A stretch of 64,000 bases of DNA from Haematobia irritans (GCF_050003625.1 NC_134398.1:89479832-89543831), one strand, 5' to 3'. Counted from the first letter of the stretch, positions 1 through 12,363 are shown. The notes: a model not told the origin generated them from the letters alone. Numbers and translations: made by a program.

Positions 1-226
1 CAGCCAGATCTATACTAAAGGCTGTGGAAAGGCTCATTCGCCCGAACCGAAACATGTACAGTCCAGGCGTGTATAGATTTGTATCTGGCGTTTTCTTTTC
101 AATGGCTCTATTAACCATGTTCCTTAATCTATATCTGTCCATAAAGCTCGAAAAAAAAATTGTATAATTAGATATAATGCATTTGGACGTCAATTGCCTG
201 TTTCGGTATCAGGCTAACATGTAATA
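1..226 (+). repeat. Direct repeat, left copy (cut by window edge)
   Basis: The first 226 bases recur at 599-823 with only a few differences (for example GGCTCATTC against GGTTCATTC, TCTGGCG against TCTAGCG, and one base in an A-run). The copy begins at base 1, so it may continue upstream of the window. The spacing of the two copies is 598 bp. There is no TG...CA border and no coding sequence between them, so this is a recent duplication or tandem unit rather than a clear LTR pair. Confidence 0.85.
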
Positions 227-598
227 TAATAAGCAACGATGAGCCCGTCGTAAAACTAGGAAAAACCGACTAATGTACGCGTTAGAATTGTTGTTGTATC
301 CTGGAAACCAGTTTCTGTTAATTGTCATATGTTGTAGTTGACTGTAGAAACAATAAGCATTGTTCGACTGTTCACCACTTAGGTGAATTCTAACAAATTA
401 GCTTTCTAAAAATAAATTTCGTGTTGTTGCATTACTATGTGACAAAACGAAATAAAAATAAGATTAAGGGACTTGTAAGTTATATAAAAATATGATGTAC
501 AGTGGGAGAAAAGATGATTCAATTTGTAAGAGGAAATTTCCCAAATGTTTTCTCCATAAGGAGTTAGCATAAAGGGCCCAAAATTGAGTTATCTCTCC
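227..598. other. Spacer between direct repeats
   Basis: AT-rich sequence between the two repeat copies. I see no coding frame, no RNA gene and no match to another part of the window. Confidence 0.5.
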
Positions 599-823
599 CA
601 GCCAGATCTATACTAAAGGCTGTGGAAAGGTTCATTCGCCCGAACCGAAACATGTACAGTCCAGGCGTGTATAGATTTGTATCTAGCGTTTTCTTTTCAA
701 TGGCTCTATTAACCATGTTCCTTAATCTATATCTGTCCATAAAGCTCGAAAAAAAATTGTATAATTAGATATAATGCATTTGGACGTCAATTGCCTGTTT
801 CGGTATCAGGCTAACATGTAATA
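599..823 (+). repeat. Direct repeat, right copy
   Basis: Second copy of the unit at 1-226. Similarity stops at GGCTAACATGTAATA, after which the sequence becomes family A (CGTAAATATTCTAG...). Confidence 0.85.
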
Positions 824-825
824 CG

Positions 826-2168
826 TAAATATTCTAGTTAAAATAAAGCCAATTTTTAAAAGAAAACTTACCAATTCTCTATTTTTTATTTGTTCGAATC
901 CATCTGGAGTTGCTCTGAAATTAAATATTGTTTTTACAACAAAGAAAAACATTAAACTGGTTTCCAAAAAAAATTAATTAACAAATAATAATATACATAA
1001 AAAATATTCTTTTTAAAAGAAAGTCATATTAAAAAAATACTTACCAATTTATGAATAAACTATACGCTGAGATATAACAAAAATTTTCCAAACTAATCTG
1101 GAATTGAATATTAATTTTTTACATTGAATAATAAAAATTTCAATACACTTTCAATTTCAACATATTTTCCTAAATATTCGTAATAACTTTTTTCTAAACT
1201 ACCGATAAAATATTAATAACTTTCATTTAAAAGGTTTAATAAACAAACACCAATATCCAAAATATTCCATGCCTTTATACGCCCTTGTTGCATACCTACT
1301 TAAAAGATGCAACAGCCCACGCCAACGCCAACTATACAACTGAAGCATGCCAAACAAAACCAAGCAAAGCCACAACATTCCTACAACAACAAAACCACAT
1401 GTGCCTTTATTGAAAACAACACCTCATCCAGCCAAATAAACCATCCGCGAATAACAAAACACACACACACAAACCACTAAACGAACAAAAATAAGAACAA
1501 CCCCACGCTCATGTATACACAACAAAACTCAAGTAACATCATCTTTACATTAATCACATTCCACTATGCCGATAAAGATCTCTGTACTATGCATTAGTTC
1601 ATCGCATCTGCTGACAATTTACTCTAATTGTAATAATATTCGTAAAGGCACACCAGTTTACGAACAATGAAACGTTTAACTTAAAATTTGCAAAATTTTC
1701 AAGAAATGTTATCTACCATTTTTGACGAAAATGTCTATAAATTTAATTACATGTGAACTAAAAATATTTCATTGGGTAATTTTTTACCAACAATTATTAA
1801 CTATAGGAATTGTCAGTAAGAAATTGCTATCCACTTTCAAGTTCATTTTTCGTAAAAAAATATTTTCTCATACAAAAAAATCTTATAGTAAATTGCACTT
1901 ATTATTTACAAAATACTTTACATTTCACAAGTAGTTTTATAGCATGACAAACGAATTTTTAACTACCAGTTAAGAAAATTTTTAAGGAAATTTCCATCGT
2001 ATTTTGTAGGCCATGAACTAAACGATTGCTACTTAGAATTTGTAAAATTTCCTTCCGAGTAGTTAATTTTCGTTGAAGATGCGAAAAATGAACTAAAATT
2101 CTGGAAAATTCTTGTAATAAATTATTGTAAAAATTTTCTTAAATTTACGAGACACTTTTTTTTCTGTG
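826..2168 (+). mobile_element. Family A element, left-truncated copy 1
   Basis: Matches the right half of the complete copy at 10335-13545. It has the same blocks in the same order: CCAATTTTTAAAAGAAAAC, ATTCATCTGG-like segments, then ATGCAACAGCCCACGCCAAC, and finally the terminus CACTTTTTTTTCTGTG followed by TA. It is internally built of diverged modules of about 150 bp (ACTTACCAATT, CATCTGGRRTTRCTCTGAAATT, AAATATT). No protein coding capacity is visible. The left end runs into the direct repeat at 599-823. Confidence 0.7.
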
Positions 2169-2560
2169 TAATGTTTTCAATAACGTAGGATCCATAATTT
2201 TAGTTTTCTGCAAAGAGATATACATTTAGTGACTTCCTTAAAGTTTTATTTCATTTTTTATTTTCACTTACCTATTTTTATAAACTATTTGGTTATTTGT
2301 CTAAAATTTTCCATTTTTTATTTCTTGCAATTGACCACGATCTTCGTTGCACAAATAAGTATTGAAAACCACATGGTTTTTTCATTGCATTTTAGGGTAG
2401 TGTTTTGTCAAAGTTTTCTCATATTATCTTCAACGCCTTTTCAAAGATTTCGTCAACATTTTGGCAAATTGGAAGTAATTCGCAAACAATTTGAAGATGT
2501 ATTGAGATGAGCTATTTCAAGTCAAGTTGAATTTATGTTGAAAATTATATTTACCCTCAA
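2169..2560. other. Unassigned AT-rich segment
   Basis: Lies between the right end of family A copy 1 and the inverted copy 2. A 93-codon open frame at 2229-2510 is AT-driven (rich in Phe, Ile and Leu) and has no recognisable domain or splice context. I see no gene here. Confidence 0.5.
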
Positions 2561-3335
2561 ACTGAAAAGTTGTTACATTTGAAAAACGCTCATCCTGTGT
2601 TTATTGGGATGTGTTTTAGTTGTTGTAGGAATGTTTTGATTTTGCTTGGTTTTGTTTGGCATGCTTCAGTTGTAAGTTGGCGTTGGCGTGGGCTGTTGCA
2701 TCTTTTTAACAGGTATGTAACAAGGGAATATAAAGGTATGGGATATTTTGGGTTTTCGAGACATATATTGGTGTTTGTTTATTAAACCTTTTAAATGAAA
2801 GTTATTAATATTTTAGCAATGATATGTACGATGGCGAAGTGATGATCGGTAGCTTAGAAAAAAGTTATTAAGAATGTTCAATATTTAGGAAAAAATGCTG
2901 AAATGGAAAGTATATTGAAATTGTTTTATAGAAATCTAATTTAATTTTTATTATTCAATGTAAAAAATAAATATTCAATTTCAGAGTAACCCCAGATGAA
3001 TTTGGAAAATTTTATGTTACACCTCAGCTTATAGTTTAATCATAAATTGGTGAGTATTCTTTTTAAATATGGCTTTCTTTTAAAAAGAATATTTTCTATA
3101 TTTATTATTTGTTATTTAATTTTTTGGATACTAGTTTAATGTTTTTCTTTGTTGTAAAAAATATTTAATTTCAGAGCAACCCCAGATAGATTCGGATAAA
3201 TTTTAATATTTCTCCTCATCGTATAATTTAATAGAGAATTGGTAAGATTTCTTTTAAAAATTATCTTTCTTTTAACTAGAATATTTTAGTTTTTATGATA
3301 TTTTTGTTACCAAAATTAAAGGTTTTTAATACCTT

Positions 3336-3665
3336 TGCCACCGTGGTGCAATGGTTAGCATGCCCGCCTTGCATACACAAGGTCGTGGGTTCGATTCCTG
3401 CTTCGACCGAACACCAAAAAGTTTTTCAGCGGTGGATTATTCCACCTCAGTAATGTTGGTGACATTTCCGAGGGTTTTAAAGCTTCTCTAAGTGTGGAAC
3501 GCCGTTCGGACTCGGCTATAAAAAGGAGGTCCCTTGTCATTGAGCTTAACATGGAATCGGGCAGCACTCAGTGATAAGAGAGAAGTTCACCAATGTGGTA
3601 TCACAATGGACTGAATAGTCTAAGTGAGCCTGATACATCGGGCTGCCACCTAACCTAACCTAACC
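3336..3665 (+). mobile_element. tRNA-derived SINE, copy S1
   Basis: A tRNA-like head of about 75 bp has an A-box-like TGGTGCAATGGTTAGC and a B-box GGTTCGATTCC. It is followed by a tRNA-unrelated body and a tail of CCTAA repeats. The target duplication is perfect: TAATACCTT at 3327-3335 and again at 3666-3674. The inverted family A copy at about 11485-11540 has this target only once, without the insert, so the edges are confirmed. The last 70 bp or so match the 3' tail of the non-LTR fragment at 60211-60610. Confidence 0.92.
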
Positions 3666-4313
3666 TAATACCTTATTTTAGTATTTCTTTAAACAAATTT
3701 TTTGGAAACCAATTTAATATTTTTAATGTTAAAAACAAATCTTTAGTTTCAGAAAAGCCCCTATTCTGAAATTTAAAAAAAAATATTACTCCTCTGCTTA
3801 ATAGTGAATTGGTAAGGTTTCTTTAACTCCCTTTTAACCAAAATATTTCGTTTTTTATGCATATTGTTACTTCTTTAATAAGATTTTTTGAAAACCAATT
3901 TAATGTAAAAAATAAATATTTAATTTCAGAGTAACCCTAAGTGAATTTGTACAAATTTTTATATTTCCTCTCAGCGTATAATTTAACAGAGATTTGGTAA
4001 GTTTTATATTAACACTTTGGCTTTATTTCAAATAGAGTACAGTCGAAGCTCTGTTTAACGAATATCCCATTTAGCGAAAATCCAATTTAACGAACGTCAA
4101 AATTCTTAACATTGAGTATTCTAAATAACGAACAATTGAACAAAATTTACGTTCGATTTAACGAAAAGGCTTTTAATCTTAAGAAAATAAACAACAAAAA
4201 ATCAGCACTATTTGACGATTGTGAGAATGGCTTAAGTCCTTAGGAAATGTCCACAAAGTACGGCATTCCCAAGATATTTAGATTCCATTAAAATTTTTGA
4301 AAACACATATTCA

Positions 4314-4830
4314 ATGGTAACTGGTAAAGTTAGGTTAGATAGAGTGGCCCAGCTTCGCTACGGGAAATGGATCTACGACAGAGCCGGCACAGGGCTACTC
4401 CCTGGTGTGAATAGACCAGTCCCAGTTCTGGCCGAAACGTATGGAAGGGACCGGTCACTTCAACACGGGTTTGTCATTGACGGGGATAAATTTACACTGC
4501 ATGCCACAGATTGGACTCATTCCAAACTACATTACCTGGGAGAACTTAGTAGGACTAGACAGGTCCTCATGAACCAATCTGGGACAAACCCTTAGGTACC
4601 GGTATTATTTTGATCATCCAAATTGCACCAGAAAGAAAAACTTTTGGACTATGTTGGCCCATAGGTAAATGTCTAGATCAAATAAAATTTTAAAATAAAG
4701 AGAGTATAGAAATCAATAAAATATATGAAAATTTAAAAACTACGACAAACTCGAGCACTGGTACTAGTCCTGTGATAGGTTCGTTAGTGGCAATATTTCG
4801 TAGGATTGCCAGTTGAACACGTGGTGAATT
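4314..4830. other. Non-coding interior of the pogo-like element
   Basis: A 93-codon frame starts at 4314, but it begins in GTTAGGTTAGATAGAGTGGC, which looks like a decayed reverse SINE/LINE tail. No domain is recognised. I regard it as a chance frame in repeat sequence. Confidence 0.45.
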
Positions 4831-4834
4831 TTTC

Positions 4835-5003
4835 TCTTAATAATGAGTGCTACCCGATTCTATATTTAGCTCAATAACAAGGAACCTCCGTCTTATAGCT
4901 GAAGAGAAACTATAAAATACACAGGAATGTCAACATCATTAGTGAGAGGGATAAACTACCGCTGAAAAACTTTTTTGGTGCTCGGTCGAAACGGCAATCT
5001 AGC
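4835..5003 (-). mobile_element. Degenerate SINE fragment, minus strand
   Basis: Reverse complement reads CGACCGAGCACCAAAAAAG, then TTTTTCAGCGGT, a TATAAGACGGAGGTTCC block and ATCGGGTAGCACTCA. These are the same blocks in the same order as the body of SINE S1 (about 3404-3590), but much more diverged. It is an older insertion inside the pogo-like element. Confidence 0.65.
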
Positions 5004-5963
5004 GTTGAGAGTACATCTATGCCGACAGGAGCAGCAGAGTAATGGTGTATGTAGGGCGTTTTAGGAAGATATTACTATGAACACTACCTATGCCTGGCCC
5101 ATCTTGAAACCGGGGACTGGAAACAAATTAGACAATTCGTCTAAGAAGTTAAGAGCACACAAATTATGACATGGGTGTATATAGGCCCCCATACGACAAC
5201 GAATCTTGGATCCTCTTTTCAATCTAACCTAACCTAGATATATCAAGTTAATCAGGATTATTTTAAGTATTATTTTTTAAGTGTCTCTGTGCTTTAATTT
5301 TTTCAAATGATTATGAATTTTTACTCATCTGGTAAAAAACTACGATTTTCAATAAAAGTTAACATTTAATATTCCCGTTCGATTTAACGAATTTTTCTGA
5401 ATAACGAAAGAGCCTGACAATATATCGTTCGTTAAACCGAGCTTCGACTGTATTTATTTTATTATGTCTGTCACATCGATAACAACACAGTTTTTGAGTT
5501 ACTATAACTTACTTCATTATTTCAGCTACAAATTTTATGAGATATCCTAAGAAAAGTTTAATTCCTTACACCATTTTATAAATTGCCCCCAAATATGTTA
5601 AGTTACAAGCTAATATAACGAATTAAAAAAAAATATGTTTTATTTTTATTTTTATACAATTTTCATTATTCCTTCCATTTTTTTCAGCAAGATGTGTGGA
5701 AATTATATTTACGATGAATAAAAAACTAAGGATAAGTCAAAATGTCCAAACACCGAGTTCAAATAACCTACTTTTTTCCACGTGGCAGTAATTTTTATTC
5801 ACTAATACCATTGTAGTATTTAATTTCTCTGTATTGTGGAAAGATTTATTTAAAAATAGTTTCGTCGTCGACATTTTAAGGAGACTGTTAACCAAATTTT
5901 GTTATCGGGTTTCCCAAACAATAGTCAAGTTAACCAAATTAATACAGGTTTTTTAGCTTGGTA

Positions 5964-6943
5964 CACGCTCACAAAAAATCGCTTCTGTAACATATACTCC
6001 CAAAAAAATTTGCTTCAAGCATATATATTTTGGGTATTGCCCAAACATTTATATGTTTGATCTCTTCCAATATATAATATGTTTGAAAGCATATTGGCTA
6101 AACAATATATGTTTGGGTAGTCTAAGTTCCAAACATTTTGTATTTTTGCATCCAAATTCAATAATGTTGTCTTCCAAAAAACAATATGTTATTATGTGAA
6201 CATATAATATGTTTGGAAGCATTTTGCACCCAAAAATATTATATGCTTAAAAAAATTCTCCCAAACAATATTGTGCTCAAAATTTTATTTATTTATTTAT
6301 ATATTTACAATCATAATGAATTATGAAAATAAACAGGTAATATAGGTGCTAACAACATAGGTTTTCGACCTGAATGCTCAAAATTTTGTTTCTGCCCAAT
6401 TGTATATTCCCCCACATCTTTCTCAATTCCACGATATTTTTTAGTTCTTAGCACCTTTTTCTGTAATACAAACATTGTAGAAGAAATTATTAAATTGTAT
6501 GATTTTTTTTATTTTAATTTTACCTTTTGCCGGACGGGGATTCGAACAGCGGACCACACAGTTTGTAAGGATCAAAGAAGTAGCTGATCAATTGCCAAAG
6601 GAAAAATAAAATGTTAATTTTGTAATAACAAGTAACAAGCAACAACCACCAACTTAATTCAATATCGCTCCCTCTTAAATAGCGCTCCAAGCTACTAAAC
6701 ACATATATGTTTATAGGCTATTTCTAAATTAATATATGTTTGCATCCAAGCATATTATATTTACAAACATTTTTTGTCCCAAACATAATATGTTCTAACA
6801 TATTAACATATATGTCCCAAACATGTTATGCTAGTTTATGAACACTATATGCTTGCACTCAAAAATATTGTGTTTAAAAATTTGCGTTCCAAACATATAA
6901 TGTTTATAGCCAAACATATGAAAAACAGTCTTTTTCATCCGTG
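5964..6943 (+). mobile_element. Family B TIR element, 980 bp copy
   Basis: Starts CACGCTCACAAAAAATCGC and ends with CATATGAAAAACAG...CCGTG, flanked by TA (5962-5963 and 6944-6945). The family is recognised by repeated short palindromic words such as AACATATTATATGTTTGG. The site GGTA|GGG is uninterrupted in the family A copy near 10507-10520 (inverted), which confirms an insertion with TA duplication. It carries one tRNA-like module on the minus strand (6529-6590). No transposase frame is present. Confidence 0.85.
6529..6590 (-). other. tRNA-like module inside family B (partial)
   Basis: On the minus strand the segment ends GGTCCGCTGTTCGAATCCCC followed by GTCCGG, a clear B-box (GTTCGAATCC). 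A CTTACAAACT anticodon-arm-like segment lies upstream. The A-box half is decayed. The module occupies the same place within the element as the better preserved ones at 52046, 52862 and 54158, so it is part of the family rather than a separate tRNA gene. Confidence 0.6.
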
Positions 6944-7595
6944 TAGGGTTACATATATCTTATGGTGGTGTAAAATTGAACTAAAATACAATGCCATAGA
7001 TGAACTAAAATTTAAGAGAATTATAAACTAGAGAAGCAGAAAAAAATCTTAAGTGCTAAATCATGGTCAATTTTACTACAGTTTAGTTCATTTTGCAATG
7101 GAAAAGGGTTCAGTGCACAAACATAACATTTTCTAATGTGTAAGTGTTTGTATGTAATAAGTTAGTTTGTTATGGTTCTTTTGATTAAAAACTGAATATT
7201 GTTTTTAAGTTTATTTGGTACCCAAACCTGCACTTAGTTTTTTTCTATCAGCTCGACTTTTTGAGATATACCATTATGTTCAAAATTAAGGAACTTCCGC
7301 CACATTTATTGGAATAACTGTTCACATGTTAAATTTAAAAAAAAATCCGAAACTCCAAAACAATATTCTCTTTAGGCCTTGCTTACATTGTTTTTCTATT
7401 TTCCAAGTACTTTTCACGTTCAAGGTTTGAAAATAATTACAACTTTTAACAAAAAAAATATTTTTGTTCTTCAAAAATTCCTACAAAATAAAACTGGGAC
7501 AAAAATCACAGTTTTGGTCTAGATTTTGTCCTCCTTTTAGGATTTTAGTCTCTACACTCAAAAAAGTGAGGCAGATGTAGGTTAATTTTAGAAAA
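6944..7595. other. Family A end plus unassigned sequence
   Basis: 6946-7128 is the end of inverted family A copy 2. 7129-7595 is AT-rich with no coding frame, RNA or match that I can identify. Confidence 0.5.
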
Positions 7596-9625
7596 AACAA
7601 GTAAGGAAAGTCTAAAGTCGGGCGGGGCCGACTATATTATACCCTGCACCACTTTGTAGATCTAAATTTTCGATACCATATCACATCCGTCAAATGTGTT
7701 GGGGGCTATATATAAAGATTTGTCCCAAACACACAAAAAATTATCACCAACATTTTTTCAATTAAACACTTAATTGAATTTGGAAACGGATTCAATTAAT
7801 ATGTTAATTGATTCAATTAATTATTTAATCAAATCCGAATAAAAACCAATTAAAAAAATGATTGATATTTGTTACGTTTCCAATTAAAATATTAATTGAT
7901 TCAATCAATTTGTTAATCAATTCGGAAATAATTTTCAATTACAAACGTGATTGAAATTTTTTCCGTTTCCAATTACACATGTGATTGATCCAATCACCTT
8001 TGTGATTGAAACTGAATGAGCAATGGAAAGAGCGAAAAGAGAACAAGAGAATGGGTATTTATTCAATAATGTATGATGGAGAGATCAGTCTGTGGAAGTA
8101 ACTCGTAACGAACGGTTGGGTTTTTGTTTTTCGCGTAAATTGAAAAACATAATTGGCGACATCTGTCTGCTGCATTCAAAATGTGTGCATAAATATTTTG
8201 AACACAACAACAAATCATAGCAAAGGGTTGAAATAAATAAAGTGTGCAACAACAAACGGCCACGTGGTAAAGGTTTGAAAAAATATATGACAGAACGCAT
8301 TTGAAATTACCAGTGTTTGTGTTGAGCTTACAGGCTGCTGATTTATTGAAATCTAGGCACATCTACATATTAGAAGGAACATACTAACATGGTTATTATT
8401 ATAAGGAAGATAATGATTTATATAATTTATTTTTTCACCCTATAGTTGTTATTGATAGTAGTTGTATTTATAAATTATGTTAGAACAAAACACAAATGAC
8501 AAGAACCAAATTTATTTGTCTATTGCATAATTCAAAAAATAATAAAATATTAAATATGTTTTATAAGAAACACATATTTTCTTTGATTTCAAAAGAAAAA
8601 AAACTAAATACGATTTTGGGGTCGCAATATATACATTTTTTAATCGAAATTTATAGCCAATTTCAATTAATTATTTAATTAAATGAATCAAATAGTTGAT
8701 TGATTTTTGTCGCGAAATTAATTAAAATTTTAATTGATTCAATTAAAACTGTGATTGAATTTTATGTTAAAAATCAATCACGTTTTTAATTGATTCAATC
8801 ACACAATTAATTGATTCCGTGACAAAAGTCAATTAAATTTTTAATTAAAAATCGTGTTGGTTTTCAATCAAAATGGGTGATTGATACTATCATTTTCGTG
8901 ATTGAAGACATTTCAATTAAAAAAATGATTGAATCCGCGATTTTCGTGATTGAAATCAAAAAATTTTTTTTTGTGTGAATACATACATTTAAATATCACT
9001 CGATTTGGACAGAATTTGATAGACTTTTACAAAATATATAGACTCAAAATTTAAGTTGGCTAATGCACTAGGGTGGAACACAATTTTAGTAAAAAACAAA
9101 ATAAGGGAAACATTTAAATCTGAAGCAATTTTAAGGAAACTTCGCAAAAGTTTATTTATGATTTATCGCTCAATATATATGTATTAGAAGTTTAGGAAAA
9201 TTAGAGTCATTTTTACAACTTTTCGATTAAGCAGTGGCGATTTAACAAGGAAAATGTTGGCATTTTGACCACTTTTGTCAAAATCAGAAAAACATATATA
9301 TGGGAGCTATATCTAAATCTGAACCGATTTCAATCAAATTTGGCACACATGACTATATTACTAATTGTACTCCTAGTGCAAAATTTCAACCGAATTGGGC
9401 CAAAACTCTGGCTTCTGGGGCCATATAAGTCCATATCGGGCGAAAAATATATATGGAAGCTATATCTAAATCTGAACCGATTTCAATCAAATTTGGCACA
9501 CATGACTATACTACCAATTGTACTCCTTGTGCAAAATTTCAAGTCTATCTCGTCTCCTTCTGGGTGTTACAAACATATGCGCTAACTTATAATACCCTGT
9601 TCCACAGTGTGGCGCAGGGTATAAT
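7596..9625 (+). mobile_element. Modular interspersed repeat M1 (interrupted)
   Basis: Starts ACAAGTAAGGAAAGTCTAAA and GTCGGGCGGGGCCGACTATA, and closes with ATACCCTGTTCCACAGTG and GCGCAGGGTATAA, which can fold as a hairpin. Between these lie 150-160 bp modules beginning GGGAGCTATATCTAAATCTG. It is the same element as 61195-62552, but interrupted by the insertion at 7730-8977. Short open frames across the modules are repeat-driven and not genes. Confidence 0.85.
7730..8977. mobile_element. AATTAATTGATT palindromic TIR element, copy 1
   Basis: Inverted ends CACACAAAAAATTATCACC and AAATTTTTTTTTGTGTG. Both flanks are dense arrays of AATTAATTGATTCAATTAAT-like words, and a non-repetitive core lies at about 8010-8640. 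The uninterrupted site is visible in repeat 61195-62552 (TTTGTCCCAAATACATTC). The flanks suggest a short AA duplication. A shorter relative lies at 20003-20567. The core has overlapping minus-strand frames (8063-8362) with no recognised domain, which I do not call as genes. Confidence 0.75.
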
Positions 9626-9779
9626 TACTAAACTGATATCAGCCCTATATCACAAAAACAAGTAAACCTTTTTCGAACAGTTTAATTTGTTAGACGTTCC
9701 CGTGTAAAAAATTGGTGGATCTACTTAGATCTCAAAGATGGTGTAACCAGATATGATGAGATATAATAAGATGTAATTA

Positions 9780-9970
9780 CACTCAAAAAAAGTGAACTCT
9801 CTATTTCACTAAAGCCTATTTAAATTTATTTTAGTTCATGGAATTATTATGTTTGGAGAAAGTTTCCTTTACGGTAATAATTTTTTGAGTACGTTAGTTA
9901 AATGAACTAAAAAACAGGAAAAAATTATACACAAATTAAGCATAAAGATTTACTAAATTCGTATTTCTCA
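9780..9970. mobile_element. TA-type MITE (left part), host of hAT-like container 1
   Basis: Starts CACTCAAAAAAAGTGAAC. The same element occurs uninterrupted and inverted at 33629-34145. Here it is split by the 9979-21624 insertion and resumes at 21633, ending near 21736 in CACTTTTCTTTCAGTG. Confidence 0.75.
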
Positions 9971-9983
9971 CAAAATAGCAGGG

Positions 9984-10209
9984 CTGTGGAGTCGAGTCAA
10001 TTGTGCTCGACTCCGGCTCCGACTCCAGCATTTCTTATTAGCCTCGACTCCGACTCCGGAGTCGACTCCAGGTGGTGTACCTAAATCTAATTTTAACTGT
10101 GGAGTCGAGTCAATTGTTCTCGACTCCGGCTCCGACTCCAGCATTTCTTATTAGCCTCGACTCCGACTCCGGAGTCGACTCCAGGTGGTGTACCTAAATC
10201 TAATTTTAA
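9984..10209 (+). repeat. 113-bp tandem duplication with GAGTCGG motifs
   Basis: Two units with a period of 113 bp, nearly identical, each with multiple GACTCCGACTCC / GGAGTCGGAG words. This forms the left subterminal part of container 1. The equivalent motifs on the right lie at 21556-21618. Multiple subterminal copies of a TIR-internal motif are typical transposase-binding arrangements in hAT elements (inference). Confidence 0.85.
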
Positions 10210-12108
10210 CAATATTTCAATTGTAATTTTAAGGTGTAGTGTTCCAAAAAAAACCGAACATGTTATACAAATTTAAATATTTTGTTATCTATTATAGTAA
10301 ATAATTTATAAATGCAAAACAAAATTATATACTACACTGAAAAAACAGTGAACCCTTTTCCATTGCAAAATGAACTAAACTGTAGTAATATTGACCATGA
10401 TTTAGCCCTTAAGATTTTTTTCAACTTGTCTAGTTTATAATTCTCTTAAATTTTAGCTAATCTATAACATTGTATTTTAGTTCATTTTTACAACACCATA
10501 AGATTTATATACCCCTACCAAGTTAAAAAGTCAGTATTATTTTGGTTTACTTGCTTATTTTTTGGGAAACCCGATAATAAACATTGGTTAACAGTCTCTT
10601 TAAAATGTCGACGACTAAACTATTTTTAAATCAATCATTCCACAGTACAGAGAAATTAAATAATTAAAGGAACAACAAACCGTTTTACTATTATGAAAAT
10701 GTTCATACAATAAAATTAAACTTTCTTTAAGCAAGTACTTTATTATAAAAACTTATGATGAAAGTTCTTAATACAATGTTTTTGTGAATAAAAATTACGA
10801 CCACGTGGAACAAGAAAGTAGTTTATTTTAACTCGCATTTTGGACATTTTGACTTTTCCTTAGTTGTTTATTCATCGTAAGTATATTTATCACATATCTT
10901 GCTGAAAAAAATGGAAGAAATTATGAAAATTGTAAAAAAAAAACATGTAATAAAATATATTTTTTAGCTCTTTAAATTAGCTTGTAACTTACTATATTTA
11001 GGGGCATTTTATTAAATGGTGTAAGGAATTCAACTTTTCTTAGATAAACGTACCTCATAAAGTTTGTACCTGAAACAATTAGAGAAATAATGAATTAAGT
11101 AATATATTAACTCATAAAATTGTGTTGTTATCGATGTGAAGGACATAATACAATAAATATTCTTGTTAAAAGAAAGCCAAAGTTTTAATATAAATCTTAC
11201 CAATTCTCTATTACATTGTACGCTGAGGTTAAAAAGTTATCGAAATTCATTTGGGGTTACTCTGAAATTAAATATTTATTTTTTACATTAAATAAAAAAC
11301 ATTAAATTGGTTTCCAAAAAAATCTAATTAATATAATAATAATATGCATAAAAAAGTAAATATTCTGGTTAAAAGAATGTTAAAAAAAGCTTACCAATTC
11401 ATAAAAATGTTTCCAAATTGTTATTCTGAAATTAAATATTTGTTTTTTACATTAAAAATATTAAATTGGTTTCCACAAATATTTGATTAAAGTAATACTA
11501 AAATAAGGTATTAAAAGCCTTTAATTTTGATAATAAAAAGGTCATAAAAACGTAAATATTCTAGTGAAAAGAAAGCCAATTTTTAAAAGAAAACTCACCA
11601 CTTCTCTATTAAATTATACGCTGAGGAGAAATGTAAAAATTTGCCCGAATTCATCTGGGGTTGCTCTTAAATTAAATATTTTTTTACAACAAAGAAAAAC
11701 ATGAAACTGGTAAAAAAATAATAATAATAATAATAATATTTAGCAAATAATAATATACATAAAGAATATTATTTTTTAAAAGAAACCCACATTGAAAAAG
11801 AACACTTACCTATTTATGACTGAACTATACGTTGAGGTGTAACAAACAATTTTCCAAATTCATCTGGAGTTACTCTGAAATTGAATATTTATTTTTGACA
11901 TTGAATAATAAAAATTAAATTAGATAAAACAATTTCAATATACTTTCCATTTCAGCATTTTTTCCTAAAAATTTAACATTCTTAATCACTTTTTTCTAAG
12001 CTACCGATCATCACTTCGCCATTGTACACTTCATCGCTAAAATATTAATAACTTTCATTTAAAAGTTTTAATAAACAATCACCAATATATGTCTCAAAAA
12101 ACCAAAAT

Positions 12109-12361
12109 ATTCCATGCTTTTATATTCCCTTGTTGCATACCTGTCTAAAAGATGCAACAGCCCACGCCAACGCCAACTATACAACTGAAGCATGCCAAAC
12201 AAAACCAAGCAAAACCAAAACAATTCTACAACAACAAAAACACATATGCATTCCATGCTTTTATATTCCCTTGTTGCATACCTGCCTAAAAGATGCAACA
12301 GCCCACGCCAACGCCAACTATACAACTGAAGCATGCCAAACAAAACCAAGCAAAACCAAAA
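12109..12361 (+). repeat. Tandem duplication of about 140 bp
   Basis: The block starting TTCCATGCTTTTATATTCCC and containing ATGCAACAGCCCACGCCAAC appears twice in a row (from about 12109 and about 12248). Copies 1 and 2 of family A have it once. The second unit is cut by SINE S2 and continues after 12716. Open frames on both strands over this block are duplication-driven. Confidence 0.85.
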
Positions 12362-12363
12362 CA

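Larger units (their letters stand above)
4040..5450. mobile_element. pogo/Tigger-like DNA transposon, non-autonomous
   Basis: Terminal inverted repeats CAGTCGAAGCTCTGTTTAAC on the left and its imperfect complement GTTAAACCGAGCTTCGACTG on the right. The element is flanked by TA (4038-4039 and 5451-5452). Subterminal GATTTAACGAA motifs repeat inward. The CAGT terminus and the AACGAA-rich ends resemble pogo/Tigger elements of the Tc1/mariner superfamily. No transposase frame survives. The interior has taken up a degenerate SINE (4835-5003). A family A paralogue near 11150-11180 shows the empty site. Confidence 0.8.
2561..7128 (-). mobile_element. Family A element, inverted copy 2, heavily interrupted
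   Basis: Reverse-complement match to 10335-12240. For instance, CAAATTAACAACAAGG-type blocks are replaced by the inverted GTTGGCGTTGGCGTGGGC segment at 2680, and the segment ending near 7128 (TGCAATGGAAAAGGGTTCA) is the reverse complement of the 10335 terminus. It is interrupted by a SINE (3336-3665), a pogo-like element (4040-5450) and a family B element (5964-6943). Each interruption has a clean counterpart in the 10335-13545 copy. The outer terminus is lost at about 7128. Confidence 0.7.

Noticed and set aside
1..823. The 226-bp repeats as LTRs of a retrotransposon
   Set aside because: No TG...CA ends, no primer-binding site or polypurine tract, and no coding sequence in the 372 bp between them.
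4314..4595. 93-codon frame as a gene
   Set aside because: Inside a non-autonomous pogo-like element and starts in a decayed SINE/LINE tail. No recognised domain.
8063..8362. Cys-rich 99-codon minus-strand frame as a small secreted protein
   Set aside because: Two overlapping frames cover the same bases. No signal peptide pattern or splice context. It lies in a transposon core.
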